Assembly (NCBI RefSeq): GCF_019457615.1
Contig: NZ_CP080414.1
Coordinates: 3,483,501 to 3,547,500 of the forward strand
DNA from: Shewanella zhangzhouensis
Lineage (GTDB): Bacteria; Pseudomonadota; Gammaproteobacteria; Enterobacterales; Shewanellaceae
Direction: 5' to 3'
DNA length: 64,000 bases
Below are positions 1-6,999 of the stretch, piece by piece (positions within the stretch are counted from its first letter, which is position 1; each line of letters opens with the position of its first letter). The position numbers and the translations under genes are program-made. The notes under the pieces are model-generated. The model was not told the origin of the DNA. It did not search any database and saw only the letters and a program-made list of their open reading frames with translations.

Positions 1-2
1 GG

Positions 3-554
3 ACGCTGGCAGAGCCCATGCTGTCGCTGCTCGAGAGTGAATTGAATGTGTTGCGCCAGATGAGTCGCCTTGAACATATGTCGCTGCAGGATGAATCCAC
101 GCAGATGCTCAATGACAACGGCTTTAATTTGATGGCCCCCAGACAGCTCAATTTGAGCCGGCGTTTGGGCTCCCATGCCGGGCTGGTGGTCATGGAAAAT
201 GGCACTCAGTACGAGGCCGAAGAATCACAGGAAAAACTGCGTGCCCTGGCACAGGTGGTATTTGAAAACCTCAGGGAAGCGGACGTTGCGGCCCGAATCG
301 GGGAACAAATCATCCTGCTGGCCTTTGTCGACAGTGAAGCCAACCTGGACTCTCTGGTGACCCGGCTGCACAAACAATTCGGCCGCAAACTGGAAGATCA
401 GCGGGTGATGACGGGGCACAAATTTTTTACCCCGGATTCGCATCTTGAGCTGGCGCCCATGCTCGCAGAAGCCAGGGACGAACTGGAAAAAGTCCGCAGT
501 CGCCTGTATCCCAAACCCCAAAGTAGCGAAGACACCACACCTCCCGACGCTTAG
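3..554 (+). CDS. C-terminal part of a degenerate GGDEF-domain protein (5' end outside window)
   Basis: The frame is open to the left edge with no stop, so the start lies outside the window; the ATG at 18 is probably internal. The residues resemble the end of a sensor region followed by a GGDEF domain. 'QDESTQMLNDNGF' sits where active cyclases have 'DELTGLxNRRGF', and 'ARIGEQIILLAF' where they have 'RxGGDEFxxLL'. The GG(D/E)EF signature itself is lost, so catalysis of c-di-GMP synthesis is unlikely. A binding or regulatory role is possible but is inference. The domain call is fairly sure; the function is not known. Confidence 0.65.
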   Translation, partial: TLAEPMLSLLESELNVLRQMSRLEHMSLQDESTQMLNDNGFNLMAPRQLNLSRRLGSHAGLVVMENGTQYEAEESQEKLRALAQVVFENLREADVAARIGEQIILLAFVDSEANLDSLVTRLHKQFGRKLEDQRVMTGHKFFTPDSHLELAPMLAEARDELEKVRSRLYPKPQSSEDTTPPDA

Positions 555-586
555 TCTCCTGAGGAAAGCGAAAGAGCTTTCGCACC

Positions 587-799
587 TCAGCTGCTTGATT
601 GTCCCCTGGCCCACTCGATTACGAGCACAACCGGAAAAGGGGACATCAACACCAACCCCAGCCCCAACAGAACTGACGCCCACAGCATACCAGTGACCTG
701 CGCTGTCAGCTCTGTACCCAGATAGAGCCAAACTCCGCCAAGTACCATGGTCAGACCAAGCCAATGCAGGATTTTCAGAAATTTCATTACACTTTTCAT
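587..799 (-). CDS. Small two-helix membrane protein, unknown function
   Basis: About 70 residues with two hydrophobic stretches, roughly residues 8-25 and 33-55, separated by a short polar turn. The second contains 'LLGLGLVLMSPFPVVLVIEW'. I chose the ATG at 799 because a purine-rich GGTGGAAC lies just upstream; the ATG at 787 is an alternative. I do not recognise a family. It lies convergent with the GGDEF gene and divergent from the META lipoprotein. The ORF is plausible as a gene because of its clean transmembrane pattern, but nothing else supports it. Confidence 0.5.
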   Translation of the reverse strand: MKSVMKFLKILHWLGLTMVLGGVWLYLGTELTAQVTGMLWASVLLGLGLVLMSPFPVVLVIEWARGQSSS

Positions 800-873
800 C
801 TGTTCCACCACATAATCGCCCCTGAATGGCGGCATGCCGACGTCGCCCGTCAAAGTACAGTATGGAAACCCGC

Positions 874-1284
874 ATGATCAAGAAATTTGCCCTGATGGCC
901 GGCGCACTGGCGCTGGTGGGCTGCCAATCATCCCCTTATTCTGACGCTGTTGAATTCAATTTGCTCGGAAGCTGGCACATAGAACAGGTGAAGGATCGCC
1001 CTGTCATCGACTACAGCCCCGCAAAACTGGTATTTGAAGAGGGCAATAAACTCCTTGGCAACAACAGCTGCAATAACTTTTTTGGCAGTTTTGAACTGCA
1101 AGGCAATCAGTTGCTGCTGACCCCTTCGGGCACCACCCGCAAGGCCTGTGTCGATGCCCTGATGGATCAGGAAGCCAGAGTCGCCGACGCCCTGCCCAGG
1201 GTCAGAAAGCTGGACGAAGCCGAAGGTAAGTTACGCCTGTTCGACAGCGAAGGAAAAGTGCTGCTGATTTTAAGCCGCCTCTGA
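874..1284 (+). CDS. META-domain (HslJ-like) lipoprotein
   Basis: The protein begins with a lipoprotein signal: 'MIKKFALMAGALALVGC', with lipobox LVGC, so Cys17 is the likely lipidated residue. The remainder of about 120 residues matches the META/HslJ fold: an opening 'LLGSWHIEQV', a central 'GNNSCNNFFGSF', and 'TRKACVDALMDQEARV' with the conserved Cys. HslJ-type proteins are envelope proteins linked to heat and novobiocin tolerance in E. coli; their biochemical role is not settled. The ATG at 874 has GGAA at suitable spacing; the ATG at 862 is an alternative start. It is a monocistronic gene followed by a hairpin terminator. Confidence 0.8.
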   Translation: MIKKFALMAGALALVGCQSSPYSDAVEFNLLGSWHIEQVKDRPVIDYSPAKLVFEEGNKLLGNNSCNNFFGSFELQGNQLLLTPSGTTRKACVDALMDQEARVADALPRVRKLDEAEGKLRLFDSEGKVLLILSRL

Positions 1285-1364
1285 GCGCCCTGCTGGCCAA
1301 ACGTCATTGACCAGGCCCAATTAACAAAGTCTGCCAGACGAATGTACGCCTCAGCGCTCACAGC

Positions 1365-1392
1365 AAAAAGCCCCGCTCAAGCGGGGCTTTTG
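1365..1392. terminator. Bidirectional rho-independent terminator
   Basis: The hairpin AAAAGCCCCGCT-caa-GCGGGGCTTTT has U-tracts on both strands. It lies between the META lipoprotein gene on the + strand and the symporter gene on the - strand and probably serves both. Confidence 0.85.
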
Positions 1393-1417
1393 TTATGCAT
1401 CAACTCTGCTCAGTCAA

Positions 1418-2710
1418 TCAGGCTTCTTCCCGTGCCTGTGCCATTTCGGCGCTGGTTTCCATGTCGGCATTATAGTGAGCGATATCAATTTCCCCTTCTG
1501 AGCGGGCAATCACAGTGGTGGCCACCAGGTCGCCGGACACATTCACCACGGTGCGGGCCATGTCCAGAATCCGGTCGATACCGGCGATAATGGCCACCCC
1601 TTCAAGGGGCAAGCCCACCGTGGTCAGCACCAGAGTCAGCATCACAAGCCCGGCTCCCGGTACCCCGGCAGTGCCAATGGATGCCAGGGTGGCAGTCAGC
1701 ACTATGGTGAGGTAGTCCACCCAGGTTAAGTCCACACCAAAGGCCTGCGCCACAAAGAGCGCTGTCACCCCCTGATACAGGGCCGTGCCGTCCATATTGA
1801 TGGTGGTGCCAAGGGGCAGCACAAAGCTGGAAATCTTCTTGTTTACGCCAAGATACTCGCTGGCGCACTTCATGCTGGCAGGCAGGGTGCCAGCGCTGCT
1901 GGAGGTGGTAAAAGCCACCGCCATGGCGTTACTGATCCCTTTGAAAAACTGGATAGGATTGAGTCCAGCAACCAGCTTCAGCACCAAGGAGTAGAAGCCC
2001 AGAATATGCAGGGCACAGCCCAGATACACGGCAACAATCACCTTAATCAGCGGCAGCAACATATCTATGCCGTACTCGCCTGCAACCCAGGCCATCAGAC
2101 CGAATACACCATAGGGGGCAAGCTTCATCACCATGTCGGTGAGTTTATACATGGCTTCGGCAAGGCTCTCGAACACCTTGATGGCTGGCTTACCATGGTC
2201 ACCAATCAGCACCAGCGCCACCCCCAAGGCCACGGCGAAAACAATCACCTGTAAAATCTGACCACTGGCAAGGGCCGCCACCGGGTTGGTGGGCACTATG
2301 TTGATAAGAGTGTCCATCACTGAGGGGGCCGTTTTCACTTCCGCACTCAGGTCATGACCTTCAAGGCTCAGACCCGCGCCAGGCTCAAGCAGCCAACCCA
2401 CCATAAGGCCCACCGAGATGGCAATGGCGGTCGTGGCCAGATAAAAGGCAAAGGACTTGAAACCGATGCGCCCCATGCGGGCGGTATCCTGCATCGAGGT
2501 AACACCCACAATCAACGAGCAAAATACCAAGGGCACTATCAGCATTTTGATGGTGTTTACAAACAGGGTGCCTATGGGTTTCAGGGCACTGGCGTCGGGT
2601 CCAAGGACAAGGCCAACACCAATACCGAGCAACATACCGGTGAGGATTTGCAGCCACAGGGGCACGGCGCACCAGCGGCGCCACAAATTAGCGGGTGGAG
2701 TAGCAGACAT
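1418..2710 (-). CDS. Dicarboxylate/amino acid:cation symporter (DAACS family, GltP/DctA-like)
   Basis: An inner-membrane secondary transporter taking up glutamate, aspartate or C4-dicarboxylates with Na+ or H+. The family's serine-rich re-entrant loop ('AFTTSSSAGTLPASM', about two thirds through) and the substrate/cation motif 'TTINMDGTALYQG' are intact. About eight hydrophobic segments are seen over roughly 430 residues, the usual size for GltP. The ATG at 2710 is preceded by AAGG at good spacing; an upstream ATG at 2734 would only add eight residues. It is a single gene with a terminator at its 3' end. The exact substrate cannot be told from sequence. Confidence 0.9.
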   Translation of the reverse strand: MSATPPANLWRRWCAVPLWLQILTGMLLGIGVGLVLGPDASALKPIGTLFVNTIKMLIVPLVFCSLIVGVTSMQDTARMGRIGFKSFAFYLATTAIAISVGLMVGWLLEPGAGLSLEGHDLSAEVKTAPSVMDTLINIVPTNPVAALASGQILQVIVFAVALGVALVLIGDHGKPAIKVFESLAEAMYKLTDMVMKLAPYGVFGLMAWVAGEYGIDMLLPLIKVIVAVYLGCALHILGFYSLVLKLVAGLNPIQFFKGISNAMAVAFTTSSSAGTLPASMKCASEYLGVNKKISSFVLPLGTTINMDGTALYQGVTALFVAQAFGVDLTWVDYLTIVLTATLASIGTAGVPGAGLVMLTLVLTTVGLPLEGVAIIAGIDRILDMARTVVNVSGDLVATTVIARSEGEIDIAHYNADMETSAEMAQAREEA

Positions 2711-2844
2711 ACAGAACCTTATGTAACTTGCCAAAGGGGCACGCTAAGCATCCTTCCCGGCGCGCTCGGCATCAGATAGCCGAACGCGAATATTAACATT
2801 TGCTGTGGCAAGGCGTGAGGATCGGCCTCACAAGTTAGCAGGCC

Positions 2845-3150
2845 TCAGGCATCAAAAGTCCCGCGCTGCCCGGCATTGAATCTTTGAGGATACAGGGCCG
2901 CCGGCGGCTGCTCACGCTCAATCAGATAACTCCAATAATCATCATCGAAGCCCGTGAGTATGTCGCGTTTGCCCTGTTGTTTAAGGATAAGATACCACCA
3001 CACCAGGCCCCACAATCCGAAGGTCGCCAGCGTCAGGCAAAAATGCAGAGGGTGCTGAACACCCGGCTCTTCTTGGTGGTATAACGAATTATCTATTTGA
3101 TGTGACTTAGAAAAAAACTTGGGACGCGCAACACGGGTACGCTTGGCCAT
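2845..3150 (-). CDS. Conserved small membrane-anchored protein, unknown function
   Basis: A 101-residue protein with a basic N-terminus ('MAKRTRVARPKFF'), one hydrophobic segment around residues 36-57 ('LTLATFGLWGLVWWYLIL') and an acidic/aromatic tail ('GFDDDYWSYLIE'). The single helix with many Trp residues and the long basic head suggest an inner-membrane protein with a cytoplasmic N-terminus. I recognise no named domain. It is monocistronic; its start lies 50 bp from the palindrome at 3200-3221. Confidence 0.6.
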   Translation of the reverse strand: MAKRTRVARPKFFSKSHQIDNSLYHQEEPGVQHPLHFCLTLATFGLWGLVWWYLILKQQGKRDILTGFDDDYWSYLIEREQPPAALYPQRFNAGQRGTFDA

Positions 3151-3199
3151 AGGATCCCCCGAAATTCACACCTGTCTCAGACCTTAGCTAAGTGTAGTC

Positions 3200-3221
3200 G
3201 CATTCGACTTTAGTCGAATGC
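3200..3221. promoter_or_regulatory. 22-bp palindrome (possible operator)
   Basis: GCATTCGAC-TTTA-GTCGAATGC: perfect 9-bp arms around a 4-nt loop. No U-tract follows directly, so it looks more like a protein-binding site than a terminator. It lies in the 277-bp divergent space between the small membrane protein (-) and the GNAT gene (+), so it could act on either. The binding protein is unknown. Confidence 0.5.
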
Positions 3222-3272
3222 AGGGCAGCCGACATTTTTACCTTCATGGCCCAGCTCACCGTTTTCGATTAC

Positions 3273-3352
3273 ATCAGGCGGAACTCTTGGTTATCAGACA
3301 TAACTCTCCGTTATCAGGCGGAGCTCTCCGTTATCAAGCCGAAGTGTCCGTT
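3273..3352. repeat. Four imperfect 20-bp tandem repeats
   Basis: Units start at 3273, 3293, 3313 and 3333, each of the form ATCAGGCGGAGCTCTCCGTT with a few changes. A decayed partial copy lies at 3248-3263 (GGCCCAGCTCACCGTT). The array ends 75 bp before the GNAT start codon and is not coding in any convincing frame. Confidence 0.85.
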
Positions 3353-3427
3353 CCTTCTCCCGCAGGCTGCATAAGCGGGTGTCCCTGTGCTAGATTAGCG
3401 GCTCTAAAACAATAACAGGAATGACCG

Positions 3428-3880
3428 ATGAACATACGCAAGGCTGTGGCGGCCGACTTAACCGATATCGTCAACTTTAACCAGGCCATGGCCATGGAAA
3501 CCGAAGGATTGCAGCTCGATACAGCCACCCTCACCAAGGGCGTCTCCACCCTGCTGGAAAACCCGGCCAAGGGCTTTTATCTGGTGGCCGATATCGATGG
3601 TGAGATTGCCGGCTCCCTGATGGTGACCTTCGAGTGGAGTGACTGGCGCGCCAAAGATTACTACTGGATCCAAAGCGTCTACATTCGCCCTGAGCACAGA
3701 CGCAAAGGCATCTACAGCCGTCTTTATCAGGCGGTTAAAGACATGGCCGCAGCCGAAGGCGGCGCCGCCAGTTTCCGTCTCTATGTGGAGCAGGAAAATG
3801 CCAATGCCCAGCGCACCTACGAGGCCCTTGGCATGGAAAAGAGCTATTACCTGATGTACGAAGAAAAGCCAAAGAGCTGA
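3428..3880 (+). CDS. GNAT-family N-acetyltransferase
   Basis: A 150-residue single-domain GNAT enzyme, the normal size for the fold. The acetyl-CoA pyrophosphate-binding motif is visible as 'VYIRPEHRRKGIYSRLYQ' (Q/RxxGxG/A type, here RRKGIY). The C-terminal motif 'RLYVEQENANAQRTYEALGM' is typical of the last strand and helix. The acceptor cannot be predicted. The gene stands alone between the repeat-bearing leader and a terminator shared with sdaA. Its start follows 'AACAGGAATGACCG', with AGGA as ribosome-binding site. Confidence 0.88.
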   Translation: MNIRKAVAADLTDIVNFNQAMAMETEGLQLDTATLTKGVSTLLENPAKGFYLVADIDGEIAGSLMVTFEWSDWRAKDYYWIQSVYIRPEHRRKGIYSRLYQAVKDMAAAEGGAASFRLYVEQENANAQRTYEALGMEKSYYLMYEEKPKS

Positions 3881-3900
3881 TAACCGGTTAATTTTATATA

Positions 3901-3926
3901 AAAAAGGCCATCGTTGATGGCCTTTT
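3901..3926. terminator. Bidirectional terminator
   Basis: AAAAAGGCCATC-gtt-GATGGCCTTTT lies between the convergent GNAT and sdaA genes, with U-tracts in both directions. Confidence 0.85.
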
Positions 3927-3930
3927 CAGT

Positions 3931-5295
3931 TTAGTCACAAATGCTGGTGACCTTGATGGCAAGGCCGCCCAGGCTGGTTTCACGGTACTTGGCGTGCATA
4001 TCCTTACCGGTTTCGTACATGGTGGCAATCACCTTATCGAGGCTCACCCGCGGGTCTGATGTGCGCCGCAGCGCCATCCGCGCCGCATTCACGGCTTTCA
4101 CCGCCGCAATGGCATTGCGCTCGATACAGGGCACCTGTACCTGACCGGCCACCGGGTCGCACGTCAGTCCCAGGTTATGTTCCATGGCGATTTCGGCCGC
4201 CATACACACCTGCGCCGGGCTGGCGCCCATGAGTTCAGCCAGGCCCGCCGCCGCCATGGAGCAGGCGACACCCACTTCACCCTGACAGCCCACCTCGGCG
4301 CCAGAGATAGAGGCATTGCGCTTATACAGACTGCCGATGGCAGCAGATGCCAGCAAAAAGCGGCTGTATTCCTTTTGCCCAAGGGGCTGAATAAAGCGGT
4401 CAAAGTAGGCCATCACCGCCGGAATAATCCCAGCCGCGCCATTGGTGGGCGCCGTCACCACCCGGCCACCGGCGGCGTTTTCTTCACTCACGGCCAGGGC
4501 AAACAGATTCACCCAATCCACAATTTCCATGGGATCGGCGCTGATACGGCCGCTGGTTTCCAGCTGCTTAAGCAGCGCCGGGGCCCGGCGAGGTACCCGC
4601 AGCGGCCCGGCAAGCACACCTTCGGTATGGCAGCCTCGGTCGATTGCCTGCTTCATGGTCAGCCAGATATCGCGAAATCCGCGGTAAATGTACTCTTCAC
4701 TGTGGCAGGCCTTTTCGTTGGCCAACATCAGGGTAGAAATGCTTACCCCTTCGGCGCGGCAAAGCTGTACCAGCCGCTCGGCATCCTCGAAAGGATACGG
4801 AAACAAGGTCCCACCGACCTGAGCCTTGCCAAAGTCGGCCTCTTCCACCACAAAGCCACCACCGATGGAGTAGTAGGTGTTGGCTGCCAGCAGCTCATCC
4901 CCTGCAAAAGCGCTTAAGGTCATGGCGTTTTCATGCAGTGGCAAAGCATGGGGATGGAACACCATGGCATCACGGGCAAAGCGCACTGGTCTGCCACTTT
5001 CAAGCCACAGGGTTTCGGTCTCATTCACGGCGGCTATGGTGGCAGCAATCGCATCGATATCCACGCTTTCAGGGCTGTTGCCCATCACCCCCAACAAAAT
5101 GGCGATGTCGGTGTGGTGGCCCTTGCCGGTGAGCGACAGCGACCCGTACACATCGGCTTTCAGGCTATCGACCCGGCCTGAAAGATTAAGATTCTCAAGC
5201 ATATCCACAAAGGCTTTTGCAGCCTTCATGGGCCCGACTGTATGGGAACTCGAAGGCCCGATACCAATCTTGTAAATATCAAAGGTACTGAACAT
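3931..5295 (-). CDS. sdaA: L-serine ammonia-lyase (iron-sulfur, single-chain)
   Basis: Converts L-serine to pyruvate and ammonia with a 4Fe-4S cluster. At 454 residues it is the usual length of the fused alpha-beta SdaA enzymes. The N-terminus 'MFSTFDIYKIGIGPSSSHTVGPM' region carries the substrate motif SSSHTVGP. Cluster cysteines appear in 'GAEVGCQGEVGVACSMAAAG' and later in 'NLGLTCDPVAGQVQVPC'. I placed the start at 5295 because it matches the family N-terminus and has GGAG upstream; the frame extends 16 codons further. It follows the serine transporter gene by about 50 bp, so uptake and degradation are co-transcribed. Confidence 0.95.
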   Translation of the reverse strand: MFSTFDIYKIGIGPSSSHTVGPMKAAKAFVDMLENLNLSGRVDSLKADVYGSLSLTGKGHHTDIAILLGVMGNSPESVDIDAIAATIAAVNETETLWLESGRPVRFARDAMVFHPHALPLHENAMTLSAFAGDELLAANTYYSIGGGFVVEEADFGKAQVGGTLFPYPFEDAERLVQLCRAEGVSISTLMLANEKACHSEEYIYRGFRDIWLTMKQAIDRGCHTEGVLAGPLRVPRRAPALLKQLETSGRISADPMEIVDWVNLFALAVSEENAAGGRVVTAPTNGAAGIIPAVMAYFDRFIQPLGQKEYSRFLLASAAIGSLYKRNASISGAEVGCQGEVGVACSMAAAGLAELMGASPAQVCMAAEIAMEHNLGLTCDPVAGQVQVPCIERNAIAAVKAVNAARMALRRTSDPRVSLDKVIATMYETGKDMHAKYRETSLGGLAIKVTSICD

Positions 5296-5344
5296 GGAAG
5301 GCTCCAAACGCAGAGGCGACGCCATGGGCCGCCCTTGAATCAAC

Positions 5345-6661
5345 TCAGGCCGCCAGACCGTAGAGGATGGCAGTCATCGACAGCAAACCGGCAACTATCA
5401 CGAAGATGTTGCTGATACGGCCACGGTAGGCCTTGAGCGCCGGCACCCGATACACGGCGTACATGGGCATCAGGTACAGGATGGCGGCAATAATGGGGCC
5501 ACCGAGGGCTTCAATCATGCCGAGGATACTGGGGTTAATCACGGCAACCGCCCAGATGGTCAGGAACATAAAGCCCAGGATAAAGCGGTTCAGTTTGGCT
5601 TCGTTGACCGGCTTGCCCTTGCCTTCGAGCTGCTTCTTGATAATGCCACTCATGCCTTCGCTGGCACCCATGTAGTGGCCGAAGAAAGAGGACACTATGG
5701 CCACAAAGGCGATGAAGGGGCCAAAGTAGCTGACGAAACCACTGTCGAACACGTTGGCAAGGTACGACAGAATCGGCAGGTTCTGGCTCTTGGCCTCGGC
5801 CAGCTGCGCCGGGCTTAAGGACAGCACGCAGGAAAACACAAACAACATCACAAAGCCCACCAGCATCATGGCGGTGTTGCGAAGTATGATATCGGCCTTG
5901 CGGGAAGCATTGCTGCCATGGTCTCGCTTAAGCGACACCGCGAACTGACTGATGGCGGGCGAGTGGTTAAAGGCGAAAATCAGCACGGGAATGGTCAGCC
6001 AGATGGTACCGAGGAAGTCTCCGGCGGCAGGCACTTCGCTGACGGCGGCCAGGTTCCAGTTGGGCATGAGGTACAGCGACATAAAGGCGAGAATCGCCAC
6101 CAGCGGGTACACCAAAAACTGGGTCACCTTGAGCATTATTTTTTCACCGGCCACCATCACCGACATCATGCCGAGGATAAGCACGCCTGAGAGCAACCAG
6201 CGCGGCAGCGACTCCATGCCCAGCTGGTTCACCATAAAGCTGTCGACCACGTTGGTAATACCCACGCCATAGATAAGCACTATGGGATAAATCGCGAAGA
6301 AATACAGCACAGTAATGGCTTTACCGGCGCCCTTGCCAAAATGCTCTTCCACCACCTGGGTGATATCGCTTCCGGCAATGGATGAAGAGCACACAAAACG
6401 CGACAGCCCCCGGTGGGCGAGGTACGTCATGGGGCCAATCAGGAGCGCCATCATCACCAGCGGCCAGAAGCCGCCCATACCGGCATTAATGGGCAAAAAC
6501 AAAATGCCTGCGCCCACGGCGGTGCCAAACAGGCTCAGCATCCAGGTGGTATCCTGCGCCGTCCAGGGCATGGCATTGCCGGGCATGGCTTTGTTGGGCT
6601 GTGAAACTGTGGAAGAGATGCTTGCCTGCGTAGCAGGGGCAGTGATGGTTTCGTTGGACAT
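5345..6661 (-). CDS. sdaC: HAAAP-family serine transporter
   Basis: An inner-membrane proton-coupled serine permease with about eleven hydrophobic segments. It opens with 'WMLSLFGTAVGAGILFLPIN', the hallmark of the HAAAP family. Length of about 438 residues agrees with E. coli SdaC (429). The ATG at 6661 ('MSNETITAP') gives a family-like polar N-terminus and has AAGG upstream; the open frame continues to an ATG at 6763, which is less likely. It forms an operon with sdaA directly downstream, a classical serine catabolic unit. Confidence 0.9.
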   Translation of the reverse strand: MSNETITAPATQASISSTVSQPNKAMPGNAMPWTAQDTTWMLSLFGTAVGAGILFLPINAGMGGFWPLVMMALLIGPMTYLAHRGLSRFVCSSSIAGSDITQVVEEHFGKGAGKAITVLYFFAIYPIVLIYGVGITNVVDSFMVNQLGMESLPRWLLSGVLILGMMSVMVAGEKIMLKVTQFLVYPLVAILAFMSLYLMPNWNLAAVSEVPAAGDFLGTIWLTIPVLIFAFNHSPAISQFAVSLKRDHGSNASRKADIILRNTAMMLVGFVMLFVFSCVLSLSPAQLAEAKSQNLPILSYLANVFDSGFVSYFGPFIAFVAIVSSFFGHYMGASEGMSGIIKKQLEGKGKPVNEAKLNRFILGFMFLTIWAVAVINPSILGMIEALGGPIIAAILYLMPMYAVYRVPALKAYRGRISNIFVIVAGLLSMTAILYGLAA

Positions 6662-6950
6662 GGGCTCAACCTTGGCACCAGGGGTGCGATAAACGTTGGG
6701 GTCTGAGTCGTGATAGACGCTGGTGTATGAGTGCGACTCAAAATTCGCGGCAAGGATAGTCAAAAGGCAAGAGCCCGCCTTTGATCGACGGCCATTTTTC
6801 GTAATTAAATTTCACCAAGAGCTGATACTGGGATCGCGATCCCGCATATTGCGTAATTTATTTTCAGTTAAGTTGCCATCTCTTAACCCGCACTTAACCG
6901 CTGGCAACCAAGCCGATACAAGGGCGCCTGTGAGCAGGGCCTGGCAAACA
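6662..6950. other. Intergenic region upstream of sdaC
   Basis: About 290 bp with no convincing gene. It holds the 5' extension of the sdaC frame, two CGTAATT-containing AT-rich stretches near 6800 and 6853, and the perfect palindrome described separately. It probably contains the sdaC promoter, but I cannot place -10/-35 boxes securely. Confidence 0.4.
6830..6843. promoter_or_regulatory. Perfect 14-bp palindrome upstream of sdaC
   Basis: GGGATCGCGATCCC, about 170 bp before the sdaC start codon. It is a candidate operator or just a GC-rich palindrome; no known regulator is assigned. Confidence 0.35.
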
Positions 6951-6978
6951 AAAACCGGCCCTTGGGGCCGGTTTTTTT
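6951..6978 (-). terminator. Terminator of the acylase gene
   Basis: On the - strand it reads AAAACCGGCCCC-aa-GGGCCGGTTTTTG, immediately after the acylase stop codon. T-runs on both sides make it potentially bidirectional. Confidence 0.85.
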
Positions 6979-6999
6979 CTGTGCAGTTTACTGCAAATG

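Noticed and set aside
225..881. 218-codon open frame on the - strand
   Set aside because: It is antisense to the GGDEF gene and overlaps the small membrane protein in another frame; composition is that of a shadow frame.
4177..4917. 246-codon + strand frame opposite sdaA
   Set aside because: Lies wholly within the convincing sdaA gene and has no recognisable features.
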